A DNA stretch of 64,000 nt from positions 1,958,591 through 2,022,590 of the forward strand of contig NW_025064881.1 in assembly GCF_019112545.1 (NCBI RefSeq). The letters are read 5' to 3'. Positions 10,831 through 23,770 of the stretch are shown piece by piece. The first letter of the stretch is position 1, and each line of letters starts with the position of its first letter. This stretch comes from Guyanagaster necrorhizus (Eukaryota > Basidiomycota > Agaricomycetes > Agaricales > Physalacriaceae). A program made the position numbers and the translations under genes. The notes below the pieces were generated by a model that was not told the DNA's origin, searched no databases, and saw nothing but the letters and a program-made list of their open reading frames with translations.

Positions 10831-11634
10831 AATAAAATTGCGGCGAAGAAAAAGGGCACAAGGAAAACTCGGCAGAGCCCTGCGATAACGAGGACAACCT
10901 AGAACTATCAGAGCGCATTATATATGCTACAACGACCAATGGCTCACCGAATCCAGAATCGACAGAGGATAGCTGTTTTAGAAATTGCCGGACGTGAGAT
11001 TCTGCAAATGAAGAGGAAAAAAGGGAGCAAAGGGACGCATTCTTTTCTGGTCGCGGTATTTATAAAGAGCGTCCAACTGACAGCTTCGATTGTTGATTTT
11101 CAGAATAAATTGAAGAGCCCCCAGCCACCATAGGTGCATGTTTGTGTTCCATTGGATTCATTCTGAATCGTCTAACCGTTCCCAGCATGGAAAGGCATTA
11201 CGGCACACACGCATGTGTCGCATACGAGTCCCAAGCACATTCAATCTTCGGCTTCGAGCGCCTTTTTTTCCTTGAAGACTGCGTTCTATTTCTGCGACAA
11301 TTCGATTTACAGAGCAGGTGCACAGCAAAGATCGACTCCTCACAAAAGGATACACCTGTTCTTAAAAGGTCAGGTCTGCCCGTGGTCCGAGGGTGTCTGG
11401 AGTTCAAGTACCCAGGCATCAGTAGACCGATCAGCCAAACAGACGCGTCGCGTAAGGCATGGCGCGTTATTTCGTGATACAGACGGTAACGGGCGGTGCT
11501 ATCTTTCATTCATTGAATGTGCCCAAGGTACAGACTCGACCATGTGCTCGGTGGAAGAAGAAGCAGTACGTTTCCTCGCCTAGTCTTACTTAATAATCTC
11601 ATGCTTGGACCTTCGAGAACATAGTAGCACATGC
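10831..11634. other. intergenic, no gene supported
   Basis: This lies between the start of the YABBY-like gene and the 3' end of VPS33. Open frames exist on both strands at 11142-11583, but they overlap each other and show no domain or convincing splice pattern. No RNA gene was recognised. Confidence 0.4.
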
Positions 11635-14282
11635 CTAAATGCCAGCATCCTTAGATGATGATCCTCCCGTCTTCCGTATTCCAGCAATCCCGTCAATGAT
11701 GCTAGATGCACTGACGATGCCTGTTGTAGCAATTAAAAACTTGCGCCCTGACACAGTCATGAGTATGGGCCTTTTGAATATGAATGGTCACGCAATACCT
11801 CGATTTTGCCGGCCAACCCAACGCAGCGCGGCGATCTCAGTATACGTGCAGCCACCAAGAAAAAATACGACGGTTGTTATAGTGTTTTCCATCGGCCGGC
11901 CTGGAACGACATTGAGATAAACAGACAACCGGAAACATGATGGATCTTACCTAATGGCGGCGAGGCGGAACTGCGACCAACACCCTGTTGAATGACATCT
12001 ACCGTTTCGCCAGGTATAGTGGCTATAACATCTTCAAACCCTTTCCATCCATTTATTGCATGAGCTTGGACCTTGCCCTCCGGGATAGTACTGTTATCGC
12101 CTTGTCGCACAGCTTTATCTCTATCAGCCGGATTGCTCAGGACCCCACCCCTTTGGGCAACGCATTGCACAAGGCGGATGCTAATTGGGGCGTAACCAGA
12201 ATAGACAAAGCTGATGTCATTCTCGACCTCATCCAAGGCCTCCGGGTTATCGTCAATCAACAGCCGAAGGGACTTTCTTAGTGACGTATACGGATACTTC
12301 GGCAGCGTCGTCGCAGACGCCGATGCTGGAAGAGGATTGGGTAGTAAAATTGCAAGCGGAGGTGATGCCAGTGATAAGAGCATTGGTAGATTGTGATAGC
12401 CATAGGTCTGAATCATACCATTAATATATAATAAAGACGTAATCGAAGGATCAGACCTGTAAAATTTCGCGCTTAATGTTGTCCAAAGTCTTTGCCTTGA
12501 TACCTCCCCCAGTAATACTTGCGAGACAAAGTAGTCTGGTTACCAGCTCGATTTCGGCGCCTTGTGCTATGAGGTCCTCAATAGCGGATATTTGCTCAGA
12601 GACATTATAAGACGCCAAAAGGTCTTTAAGGCGAGCGTAAGCCATATGTATTGGCTATCATCAACGATGCTACCCACCTTGTTGGATTTCCAGAGACTTG
12701 TTGAAATGGTCGGTCCGGGTCATAGGGACTAGGAGCTCAGAAAGACCGGTATCTGCCCGACATTAGTTTTTCCAGAGATATAAAATCAAAGCTACCTACG
12801 TAGCCGTAATGCTTGATGCTCGCTCTGCAAGCCGCCCAGCTTGCCCACAACATCCCGAAGTTGGGGAATAGTCTTGGCTTGCCGGCTCGCCTGGGAAAAG
12901 GTTAGTGCAACATGTATACTCACGCGAGTAAGTGTACCTTATAATCATCTTCCAGCCGACGCGCCACTTTGTTCAGTCTGCGCCCCACGGCAGAGAAATT
13001 CAGATCTCTCAGTTCGCCAAAGAGAGTATCCGATGACGAAAGATGGTATTTCTTCTTATTTTCTTTCCTCAGAGTGCCAGAGGACGTGGAGGGGGTGGCT
13101 GCCGCAAGGCCAGTTGTCTCAGCGGTCGGCGGAGATACAAGCGAGGTTGGTAATTCGACGTGAGCTACATGACCTCGAGTTAATGCACGGTTCATTCCGG
13201 CTTTTCGGGAACTTACAGTTCTTGATACTAATAAGCTCATCGATAAGACCTTCATAAGTAAGTTGGGTAAGCAGGGGTGTTATCATGTCGACGCGGCGAT
13301 CCAGGACAATTAAAGCATCGATTTTGTCCGAGGATTGGAAAAGGGTGTCAGGTGCTGAGGATGTCCTTGCTTGGGCGAGAGAACTGGTCAGAAGAGCCGT
13401 AAGTCTCTAAATCCGGAGTTTCAATCTCAATGGTAGGCGAAGATTATATTGACGTACCGCAGCTTTGTCGCCTTTTCCGATAACGCGAGGAAAGAGACCA
13501 TATAATTTCTGAAGCGTGATCAAGGCCTGGGCAGAATCATATATTGCCGTCTCGTCGCCGTCCTGTCCATGAAAGTTGCAGATTGATAAGGGCAATCAAT
13601 AAGAGATGGAGCGAGTGGACACACCACCCATATGTCCTTGAAGACAGACTCATATTCCAAGGAAACAACATCTTCTTCAATTGGAATAAATTGAAGATTA
13701 TATGATGAGATGGAGACATCGCCTAGTACTCCTTCCTCCTCCAGGATCCGCGTTACCAGTGTAGAAGCACGTGGAACCAGGAGTAAGGTATATGTGTGTT
13801 TTGCCGCGTCTTTGGCGTGTCGTTTGATCTGTTCTTCCAAAAGATCAAGATCCCACATAGCTGGAAATATACAGAGCATACCGGCAATAAACTTGACGTG
13901 CTTTATGAGAGGGCGACAAAGATATATGATATTTGACGTGGTAGAAGTCAGGGGGCCAGCTTCCAGCCAAAACATCTTGTCAACGCCATGATGCTGCAGA
14001 AGACAGTTGGATTCCTAGATGAGAGGAAGGAATATGCTGCTCACTTTCAACAATGCTACTTCTGTCACGAGTCCCAGTGGACCTGCTAATGATGGATCCA
14101 GTACCAAGGTCTTCGCACCATTCACCTATGCTAATGGTCAATGTGTTGGCCCATGTGTGCAAGCGAAATTAGCAGACAGAGTTCAAAGAATCTACAAGAG
14201 CCTTTCGAGCTATTTCCTTGAGGAGATTTGTATCCAGAGGGGCGTCGGTGCCTTCAGACGATGCTGGGTCGCGAGAGGCCAT
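11635..14282 (-). CDS. VPS33: Vacuolar SNARE regulator Vps33 (Sec1/Munc18 family)
   Basis: SM-protein subunit of the HOPS and CORVET tethering complexes, which promotes SNARE assembly at endosomes and the vacuole. After the start ATG at 14280-14282 the spliced product runs ASRDPASSEGTDAP, then KTLVLDPSLAGPLGLVTEV, GVDKMFWLEAGPLTSTTSN and IIYLCRPLIKHVKFI, all hallmarks of Vps33. Later exons give TYTLLLVPRASTLV, EEEGVLGDVSISSYNLQFIP, LQKLYGLFPRVIGKGDKAA, SEQISAIEDLIAQG and SFVYSGYAPISIRLVQ. The last exons give FFLGGCTYTEIAALRWV and FLIATTGIVSASSIIDGI, ending at the stop 11635-11637. I count about ten introns and roughly 690 residues, normal for the family. The gene is divergent from NTE1 with only 167 bases between the start codons. 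Confidence 0.93.
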
Positions 14283-14449
14283 TGAGACAGGCTCGTCGGG
14301 ACCAAATCTATATTAGGACAGAATTTCCTCAAAAGTACATCGATGACGTAGCTTCCTCTTTTGGTCTCTCTCTTCGCCCAGACACCTCGGAACGTGCATG
14401 GGTCAAGTACTGCCCTCGATAACGATCTCTTTCGACGACAGAACATAGG
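14283..14449. promoter_or_regulatory. shared bidirectional promoter, VPS33 / NTE1
   Basis: Only 167 bases separate the divergent start codons of VPS33 (minus) and NTE1 (plus). Both 5' UTRs and core promoters must fit here or overlap the neighbouring coding sequence. I see no clear TATA box. Confidence 0.6.
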
Positions 14450-17400
14450 ATGGAATCAGTAGCTGAGCAGGCCGACCCCCATCCATTGGTGTCCTTGGTG
14501 TCAGCATGCTTCTGGGTAATACGTGAGTGTGCATCATAACACACATGCGACGGGGAACGTTCATGAATTCCAACAGTATGGCTTTTGTCTTGGGTGAAGG
14601 CTCTGGTAGCGTTCTCGACAATAACAGTGCCACGCCTTATATATGCCGTTCTATCCTATTCTATGACACTGACGGTCCGTCGCAACTGATTATGCGTGCC
14701 TATTCAGCAACTGACCGTCTTGTCTTGTAGCTCAACTTTTGGTCGTTTGCGATCATGTTCTCACTTTCTACTGTGGTGCTGAACTATTGGATCCGATTCC
14801 GATATCTCAATGATTATACTCAGCTCAAAGAACCTCCATTGGTAAAGCCAGACGCGACGGAGCTGCATCCTGATGTGAACACAGGTGTGTGACAAGCTGG
14901 TTCGGATATTTTGTTTTTACATCCTTAAGACCCGGCTCCTACATTCCATAACTATCTCGACGATTTCTTACAAGCTGTACGCGTCTTTGGTTTTGTGAGT
15001 GATTCGATTCATGAGCAAGTCATTCATCTTTTCATAACCAACTTTCTCACAGCTCGAAAAGCCCGTGCGTTTGTCTTTATACCTTGCGGCTCGGCGTATC
15101 TGTTGATACAATACTTCCAGGTTTTCCATGAGCTGGCTCGGCATCTTCAGACTCGACGTTTAATAGCGGGAGATAGTATGTCACTCGAACAAGACAAGAG
15201 CTTCTACTGTGTCGTGGATGGCATGGTTCAAGTTTTCGCACAGACAGATAGACCTGATCAAGGTCAACAAGGGTTATGGGACCATGAAGACATGAACGGA
15301 TATCAGTTGCTCAATGAAGTGGGAAGCGGAGGCACCCTCTCTAGTTTATTTACTATCCTCAGCCTTTTTACGGAAGACGTCAAGATGAGCTGGCAGAATG
15401 ATCATGATGAAGGTCCCAGCATCCCCAACGCCTTTTCCGTTCCCCGGAAGTCAAAGCGCGAAAACACAGATGTCTCTCGTTTCGATTTGGGACAGAACAC
15501 ACATATACGGCGTTCGTCAAGCTCTTCCACGGCATCGACCGTTCATCCTCTCGAAGATGTGCCATCAAACCATCCAGAATATACAAGGCCTATGTCGCCT
15601 ATTCCTGACGATGATGAAACCACCGCATCGCTACCAAGGTCCAACAACTCCCACACCCAACATACTCGGATACATGAGGGGGTGGTTGCTCGTGCAAGTG
15701 AGGATAGCACTCTCGCTGTTATACCGGCTGAAGCGTTCCGTCGTTTAACCAAGAAGTATCCAAAGGCTACCGGTCATATCGTTCAAGGTGGCTCACGATT
15801 TTCGTATCTCCAGGATTATCTCACTGACACAGACAACTCAGTCATTTTAACACGATTCTCTCGGGTCACATTCAGCGCTGCCCACAAATACCTCGGCCTG
15901 ACCAGCGAGGTTCTGCGTACTGAGAAAGCCATCAACGATATCGCCTGCCACCCGTTGCCTCCGTCGTTCTATGAAGGCGGCGGTTTACAATATCTTCGAC
16001 AACGGTTTGATGGCACCAGCAATACTGACGGCGACACCGATTATCTCAATGCCTCAGAATCCACTAATAGTATATCTGGGAAGACTCTTTCGGAATCTCC
16101 AAGATCGTCAAAAGTACAATTGAACGATCCACCCCGTCCTACTCGGCTCGTATCTTCTACATCACAGACCTTCAAAGCGCATGGACGGAATAGCGTTCAA
16201 GCTGGGGATCTGCTCAGTTCTACAACTCACGCTGGTGACTTCTACAGACCGATTAGTGGTTCTATCAGCGTACCGAGAGGTGTCAAGCCTCTGGAAAGTC
16301 GTAGAATTGCTAATCTATCTGGTGACGAATTTGATTTGCGAGAGGAAGTAATGTCCTGCATAGCGAAGTCAATCGGTTTACTTCAGCCTCCTCTGAGTGG
16401 TACCGAATCCGTTGAGGCCTCTCCCGCAATCTCCCCATCTGACGGTCGGCGTTCCTCAGGGTTATTTACTCCATCTTTCAGTTCTCTATCGCTTCTAGAC
16501 ATAGGTGATGATGCATCTAGTGTCACGGGAGGGGCACCATCCAGCCAAACAATTGATGGCTACATGAGTGGTCTTGATAATGAAGTAGAGATGCTGTTTT
16601 TCGCTGCTGGCACGACTCTAGCTAAGGCAGGAGAAGTTAACACTGGTAACCATGTTTGTTCCCTGTCCCGGTATGGACATTTATGATGCTACAGGATTAT
16701 TTTATGTTATTGAAGGATTTTTGGATATCCTTTTACCTACCGACGATCTCCAACCTTTTACCGAGCAAAGGCCGAATACTGAAGAAACTCGGACATCCGG
16801 CCCTAGGCCAAAACGGCCGGAACAGAAACTCTTATTTACGGTCAAACCAGGCGGTATCGCTGGCTATCTCGGTGAGTTTATATAACATGAACAACACATA
16901 GGTTTTCATTATTTTATAAGCTTCCCTCTGTAACACCGCCTCTTATGTTGACATCAAGGCGAAGACCGATACGTATGTAGGTTTTCTACCCTCGCACGCC
17001 CTCGAACGCCTGCTTGAAAAGCGCCCGATTGTTCTGCTCACTCTTGCCAAACGTTTGATTAGCCTTTTGTCACCTCTTGGTATGCCACAGAGCTTTTCAT
17101 TCATATTTATACTGTACGATGGCTGACCATGTGTCGTAGTGCTTCATATTGACGCGTCTTTGGATTGGATGCAAGTGAATGCTGGCCAGGTACTTTGGCG
17201 ACCTCAGGATATCAGCGACAGCTTCTACATTGTTATCAATGGTCGCTTGCGGGCTATTTCTGAATCCGAAGACGGGAGCGTATCAATCGTTGGAGAGTAC
17301 GGTCAAGGGGATACGGTGGGAGAGGTTGATGTCATCACAAGCTCACTTCGCCGCAACACTTTACACGCTATACGAGACACTGAACTGATTCGAATGCCAC

Positions 17401-19929
17401 AAACGCTGTTCAACGCGATATCTGCTCGGTACGAACCCAGACATATTTTCTAGGCTCCCTAGCTCATTTACGGGTTATCAGGAACCCCCAGATCACAGCT
17501 CAGTACGTCTATGAACCTGCAATTTTCTCCGTGTGCCTCAATTGTCTTTTCTATTTCCGTTTCCCACAGGATATTGCGAATGATTGCAACGCGAGTCAGG
17601 GTGGAATTAGACTCGAAATCTACCAAGTCAAGAAGTCTGCTATCAGAGCCGGGATACAACAATAATCTCAAAACTGTGGCAGTTCTTCCTGTGTCACGTA
17701 GTGTTCCCATTGATGCTTTTTCGAGAAAGCTCCAGACTGCATTGGAGGGTATAGGCGCCAGTACATCTTATCTCAATCAAGCTTCGATATCCAATCAACT
17801 GGGACGACATGCGTTTACTAGGATGGGCAAACTTAAGGCAGCTGGATGGCTAGCTGACCAAGAACAAAGATATAGAACAGTTCTCTACGTTGCTGATTCA
17901 CCCGTAAATAGTCCCTGGACTCAAACCTGCATTAGACAGGTGAGCCTTTTAGGTTTTCTTCTTGGTTCCCCTGAACGCTTTTATTGCATGTAGGCTGACT
18001 GTATAATGGTCGTTGGTATGGGAGAAGATCCTTCCATAGGCGAATATGAACGGTTGTTGCTATCGATGAAAACGACCGCTCGCAAAGAGCTCGTTCTCTT
18101 GCATCCTGACCGATCTGTCATGCCGGGATCTACGAGAGAGTGGCTGAAGGTAAGTTCGATCCCCAAAGCACAATGACACCTGCCCACTAACTGCTGAAAA
18201 ACAGAACCGGCCGTGGGTCCATCAGCATATACATGTGGAGCTTCCGGTACGTAATCGCACATGGAGGGAATAATGATAGCTGATGTCTCCTCAGGGCCTA
18301 GTGCTTCCGATTCCCAAAGTCACCTTCGTTTCAAAAGGACCGGATGCAGTAACTGCATTAAAGAATTTAAAGGATAAAGTTCAGAGTGAGATCCAAAAGT
18401 ATCGCGGTGGACATGTTGATCCCCGGCCGCAGCGGTCCACCAGAGTAAATGACTTCTCTCGACTTGCCCGCAGAATATGTGGAAGGTCTATTGGATTAAT
18501 ATTGGGTGGTGGTGGGGCTCGTGGTATCGCACATCTGGTAGCTTAAATTTTTTCCTTGGACTTGCGATTTCTGACAGACACTCCAGGGGTTGATACGGGC
18601 ACTTGAGGAGTACGGAATACCCATTGACCATGTCGGAGGTACGATAAACCTTGAAACCAGGGATTGAGGGTCTGACGCCGCATTCAGGGACCAGCATCGG
18701 CGCTCTCATTGGTGGTTTATACGCACGAGAGGGCGATATCTTATACAGTGCTGGGCGCGCCAAACAGTTCAGCAGTCGCATGGGAAACATCTGGAGGATG
18801 TTATCCGATGTGACCTACCCCATTGTGGCATATACAACAGTAAAACCCTCCGCTGTGTCATTTTATGTATATTGATGCCGTACTCACAGGGCCATGAATT
18901 CAATCGGTCTTTGTACAAGGTAGATTGGCATGTCGTCGCGTGGTACAAAGTCTTCTAAGTTTGTTCCTTCGCAGGCTTTCTACGACCTTCATATTGAGGA
19001 CATGTGGCTACCATTTTTCTGCAACACAACGAATATAAATACGTCGGAAATGGAAATCCATGAGACAGGCTATGCATGGAGATTTATCCGTATGTTGTCT
19101 GCCAATTCTCTGCTCTCCGATGTTGATCTTCCTCAGGTGCTTCCATGACCTTGGTCGGCCTACTTCCCCCTCTTTGTGACAATGGGCACATGCATGTCGA
19201 TGGCGGTTACAGTAAGCAATCCATTTCCTGCAAGAGATCTTGCTAAGAAATCTATAGTTGATAATTTACCGGTACGGGCGACATAACACTCGAATGTTAG
19301 TGCACTGGAGGCTGACTTTGGGATCAAGGTATCCGCCATGTTCTCGATGGGAACTAATGTGGTTTTTGCCTGCGATGTAGGATCTGTGAGTGGTCACTGA
19401 ATTTCTGCAAAAACACTCATGATTTCAACAGCTTGATGATAATTCACCCCGAAACTTCGGCGACCACGTATCTGGATGGTGGCTACTACTTAACCGATGG
19501 AACCCGTTTTCCAATGCCAGAAATGTCCCTGCGATTACTGAAATCCAGAGCCGTCTTGCCTAGTGAGATTACTTGGTGCCTCTTTTTGATCTTCCCTGAC
19601 GCCAATTGTGTTTGCTCAGTGTCTCGAGCGTGAAGACGTTGGAAGATGCCAAAGTTGCGCCTGGGTGCTTTTATATTGCCATGCCCGTACATGAGGTTTG
19701 TCCGCCCGTTGCATGACTGATCCGTCGTCGTTAACGATTAGTCTTATAGTATGGAACCTTGCAATTTGGAAAATTTGAAGAGATCCAGAAATTAGGTTAT
19801 CACGCAGCTATGAAAGCCCTGCAGAAGCTGGATGAAGAAGGTCGATTGCTGTCTGCGCTGATTGATGGTAAGGATAGTGTATCCAATTCTAAGAGGAAGG
19901 GACAAAGTGCGCGCCGAAATTCGATATGA
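14450..19929 (+). CDS. NTE1: Lysophospholipase NTE1 (patatin, neuropathy target esterase)
   Basis: ER-membrane serine hydrolase that deacylates phosphatidylcholine. About twenty introns and roughly 1,450-1,500 residues. The first exons (from ATG 14450) encode two hydrophobic stretches ([14 protein letters not shown] after splicing, and [20 protein letters not shown]), then [20 protein letters not shown] and [14 protein letters not shown], the first cyclic-nucleotide-like domain. A long Ser-rich linker follows. A second cNMP-like domain lies at 16560-16880 and a third at 17139-17440 ([20 protein letters not shown]). The patatin domain has the oxyanion motif [15 protein letters not shown], the nucleophile elbow [11 protein letters not shown] (joined across the intron near 18640-18690) and the catalytic Asp in HVDGGY near 19200. 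The end is [13 protein letters not shown] and a short basic tail. All catalytic residues are present. Confidence 0.94.
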
Positions 19930-20042
19930 TGATATTTTACATACTAGACATCATTTGTATAATCACCTGTGCTTCAGTTTACTTAGCCGTTTCAAGCCCA
20001 TCATTTTTGAGTCATATAAAAGTAAAGTGACTCGAAGCGGAA

Positions 20043-20901
20043 GAAGTCTATAGAGACGTTTCATTACCAACGATCAGCACGGAGAACCGCCAGTTGTATC
20101 CCTTAGAGGTTAACTCTCATGGAAAACCCTTTCTTGACCTCAAAGCTCACTCGAACATAATACCGACGCCTCCGCGTCTGACGGACTCGTCTGCGCTGAT
20201 GGAAGCATCAAATGATGAGCATGTTTGCCAGTGGCTCAAAGGTACTCCGTATCCCTATCTTCAAGGTGCGCAGTTTGCACGTCTTAGACTAACTGTTTCT
20301 CATCAAGAACACGCCGACGCCTGGCTTGCCCACATCAAATCATTATCCGATAAGATACTCGACGAATTACATTTTGCAAGAGACGAAAGATCACCCTGAA
20401 TCGTTGATGATTGTCCTGTGAGATACATACGCGAGGTTAAGCACGATGGGACGGATGTATTCATCGGAGATGTGGGCATCTAATGATGGATGAATTTAAG
20501 ATGTTGCTCGAAAATCAGCCAAGGAGAAAAGCACCGTTTACTGGAAGAGAACCTCTCGAGACCTGCTGGGGGACCCCAACATTGTTTGGACTATAGGAAG
20601 TACGTCCTTTTTGCTTCATTTCAATAGCTGTATACTAAATTAATTAATTACTATGTCTAGACTACCTTTCCTCCAGTCATCACGGAAAAGGTATAATGAC
20701 AGATGTATACGCAACGCTCCTAGAGAACTGGGCAATACCAAGGATGAGAGTCCGTCGTATGATTGGCACCACTTTTGAAGGCAACCAAGGCAGCGTTAGA
20801 GTGTTTGAGAAGAACGGGTTCATTATGAGGAAGACAATTCCCGACTATCTGGAGGTGAAGGGTGTCTTCATGTATTAGATTGGGAGCTTCACAGTGATTA
20901 A
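20043..20901 (+). pseudogene. GNAT-family acetyltransferase pseudogene
   Basis: Decayed copy of a basidiomycete GNAT N-acetyltransferase. Recognisable pieces in order are KPFLDLKAHSNIIPTPPRLT, GTPYPYLQ, an apparently normal intron, EHADAWLAHIKSLSDKILDE, DDCPVRYIREVKHDGTDVFI, EKHRLLEENLSRPAG, DPNIVWTIG/NYLSSSHHGKGI (across an intron), TLLENWAIPRMRVRRM, FEGNQGSVRVFEKNGF and HVLDWELHSD. Lesions are: no in-frame ATG between an upstream TGA and the first conserved residues; TGA at 20397-20399; TAA TGA at 20481-20486; a shift at a run of five G near 20570; and another shift near 20865 before HVLDW. None can be removed by a plausible intron. One or two could be sequencing errors, but not all. Confidence 0.8.
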
Positions 20902-21018
20902 TAAATATACATGAGATTTTAACGCTACAGAGCAAAATATATTAGTTAGGTTGACACAAATACAATGAGTAGGGTGTAGATAAGTAAGTCAGAAATATAA
21001 GATCTCATGGTATAACAA

Positions 21019-22367
21019 TTATACCTCGATGTCCTTCCAGTCAGAATCCAATAACTTAACACCTCTTCGCGCCAATCTTCGTCTCCATTCCCTCATTTCA
21101 CCTTGCACCCCTGCCTCCTGCGCCCGAGCATTCATTCCTTTCCGAAGCCATCGAACATCCCTGATCCTCACAGCACATAGATTAGGTAGCTGCTGAAGAA
21201 GAGGAAAAAGTAGTTCCCATGAAGGACTACTTGGACGCGGTATAGATAAATACTGCAGCTGATGAGGCTCTGTGGTAAGAAGGGACGGCAGGGGATGTTC
21301 CAGTGATAGATGCCGTAGTTTCGGACATGTCAGCAACAATGTCCGGGGAGAAGGGCGTAGTCTTGTAGGCCACGACTTTGGTGTGAATAACAACAGCGAA
21401 CGAAGATTGAGTCCATGGGTTGTAATGAACTGCGACGCCAGGGAAGCTGGGTACGGGATATCATCGTACGGTGTAATGGTTACCTTGGACAGAGCAGGGA
21501 GTGGCGAGAGAAGTAAGGTGTGCAGAAGAGAAGCTGAATGAATTGATAGCAATGTCAAAATGCGAAGGTTAGGTAATGATAAGGGCTTGAATGACTGCAA
21601 AACGGATAACTCCGTGGCCTCGAATGACCATTCTGATTCCGAAGGGTCAAGGCCTCCACCGACGACCTCGAGCTCCTGCAGTGTGGGGCAATTTCGAAGC
21701 AGCCAAGTAATGGGTTCCTCTTCGGTCAGAGATCCAGCCAGAGACGCGCCAGGAACATGACTTATTCCTTCCAGCGACTTGATGTTGATAGCGCCTTCCC
21801 TGTCTCCCAGAGCCATCAATGCACGGCGACTGAGCGTAAACGCAGGGTTGATAGAAAAGTGGGATAAAAACGGTGTCAAGGGGAATAACTGAGTGAGCAA
21901 TGAGTCCAGAAGCAACGCCTGTGCATGCCCTGTAAACGTCAAGTTGGAAAGATCAAGTACCTGGACCCATCGTCCAGGTGCAGAGTAAGGAATCCTACGA
22001 ATGTTGTCCCATTTCTGGTCTGCAGAATACAGTGTAGTGTAAAATTTTTCTAGCTTGGAGACAGTGGATATCTCGATGCGCTGATATGCGAGAGGAAGTG
22101 CAGACTCCTAAAAATAACACGGGTGAGAAATTACGCCAAGCTTCAGTGTGAGAAACTGACCATAAAGCCTCTACTCGTTTTGACGAGTGTCCAGAGTAGG
22201 GCTGCGCCGTCTTCCTGTTCCAATACACATCTGAAGACTTCGGCCCATATCTCTGCTGGGAGAACTTTTTTCGGCTTTGGGCTTGGAAGTAATGGGACAA
22301 GGGTAAAGGCGCCGGCAAGCCTGGCGAAGGGCCGGGGGATAAGTAAGATGGTGGACGTTGTACTCAT
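21019..22367 (-). CDS. F-box-like protein
   Basis: Likely SCF adaptor of the type that is expanded in mushrooms. The first exon (about 22163-22367) holds the F-box, VLPAEIWAEVFRCVLEQ ... LLWTLVKTSRGFM. One intron (about 22110-22162) follows, and the second exon continues ESALPLAYQRIEISTVSKLE. The rest is an LRR-like sheet with repeated hydrophobic segments such as LPNLRILTLLSIHSASLLH and CPKLRHLSLEHPLPSLL. The C-terminus is basic (RRRLARRGVKLLDSDW). Length is about 430 residues. The target is unknown. Confidence 0.8.
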
Positions 22368-22524
22368 GAGGGGTTCGAGTAATCCTGATCGTACTGGTGC
22401 TTTATACGCTCTGGGTCAGCCGAGCCAAAGCCGGTCCGGCCTTGCTGTGACCGAATTGTGTCCGAACTTCACATGGCTCCAATTCATCGCTACCGACGTA
22501 CAGATTCAATACAATACATCTCTA

Positions 22525-23770
22525 CTATGGTCCCAAGATATCCCCCATCTCTTCAACAAATTTCTCGTAGTCGTCCTTCGTCTTTGTCGCGGTGCTCTTT
22601 TCTTTGCTGGATGATGCCGCAGGCGGATTAGGATTAGGATTAGGATCCGTTGGAGCGGGCCCAAACTGACCCTTTAAAGCGCTGAGCAAGTCAGGCCGTG
22701 CTGAAATCTCCCCTTCAACAACGTCACCAACACCAGGCGCAGCGTTAATTCTCCTAGATGCCGACGCACCGGCAGCCTTTTTGCGTTTTAGTGATGTGGG
22801 TACAAACGATGTAGCTTCCTTCTTCAAATCACGCAATTGAGGCTCGGCCGACACTATCACAAATGAAGAGCCTTCCGGCCGAGGTTTTTGGGGCAGGGAT
22901 GGATGCGGAGGCGCTAAAACCTGAGCGCGATGGTCTTGGAATGTCTGATGTGGAATAGATGACAGCGGATCCTGCAAGGCCGTAGTAGACTGCTGTCGAC
23001 GAGGAAAGAAACCTGGGGGTGGCGGAGGCAGCGCAAAGTTACTCGGCGGTGGAGGTACGACTGGAGGAACCATATAACCTGGGAACCCTGTAGGAGGAAA
23101 AGGAGGGAAGGGCAAAGGAGGCCCAAAATTATTCAGTAACATTGGTGGCGGCGGCATTGGCGGGAGTGGCGGGTTGACGGGAACTTGATCAGATGTACCT
23201 TCTTCGACCAATTTTTGACCTGGCGGTGGTCCTTTTGGCATGGGTATATCATCATCACTATCAACTGCATCCTCTGGTTTGGGGGGTGGGCCCTCAGGCA
23301 TAACAACTGACTGTTGTTTCCGAGGTCGGTAGACCAATCGACGGTGTTCGGGGTGCTCCTTGACGTATTCTTCTTTTTTCTGATTAATCTTCTCTAGTTC
23401 AGCTTTGGCTTCCGTTAGCCGAGTCTTTTCCGCCGAGGAAGGAGTCGGGAGAGCCTCCAAGTTAGTTATTTCATCCTCAAGATCTGGCTGAGGCGTCAAC
23501 TGTGCTGTTAGACGGGAAACAAAGATGCTGACCAAATGTATCTTTCTTGACCAAAGCAAAATCGCGCTTCTTGGTTCGATCGGCCTTGTTCTACTGCATG
23601 CACACTGTTTAGTTGACTGAAGACTAGAGCAGGACTATTTGACCAGCCTTTCTGAGCTCTTTTTTGCGTTGAGCCTTGCCTATAAAATATGATACCAATA
23701 ACATTACAAAATACTCAAAATTACGCTTACGGTAAGCGTCAGCGGGATTGACATTCTTGCTCTTTGCCAT
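22525..23770 (-). CDS. WBP11/Npwbp-like pre-mRNA splicing factor
   Basis: Nuclear splicing-associated protein of the WW-domain-binding protein 11 family. The start at 23770 gives MAKSKNVNPADAYRKAQRKK, then ELRK/NKADRTKKRDFALVKKDT and DLEDEITNLE, the conserved Wbp11 N-terminal domain. It is followed by a helix (KAELEKINQKKEEYVKEH) and a long Pro-rich region with PPPPP tracts suited to WW-domain binding, for example MPKGPPPGQK and ALPPPPPGFF. The C-terminal block has FVPTSLKRKKA and DDYEKFVEEMGDILGP, also seen in the family. The intron between ELRK and NKADR has a GC donor (23591-23647). The next intron is 49 bases (DTF/DLED). About 390 residues. Confidence 0.85.
22625..22643. repeat. short (GGATTA)n tract, coding
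   Basis: Three GGATTA-like units. On the minus strand they encode an Asn-Pro repeat in the WBP11-like protein. They resemble telomere repeats only superficially. Confidence 0.7.

Noticed and set aside
11142..11583. Overlapping frames on both strands
   Set aside because: Neither strand shows a domain or consistent splice sites.
22360..22400. tRNA B-box-like GGTTCGAGTAATCC
   Set aside because: No acceptor stem or A box could be paired; it sits at the start of an F-box-like gene.
22625..22643. Telomere-like GGATTA repeats
   Set aside because: Only three units and inside a coding exon, where they encode an Asn-Pro repeat.
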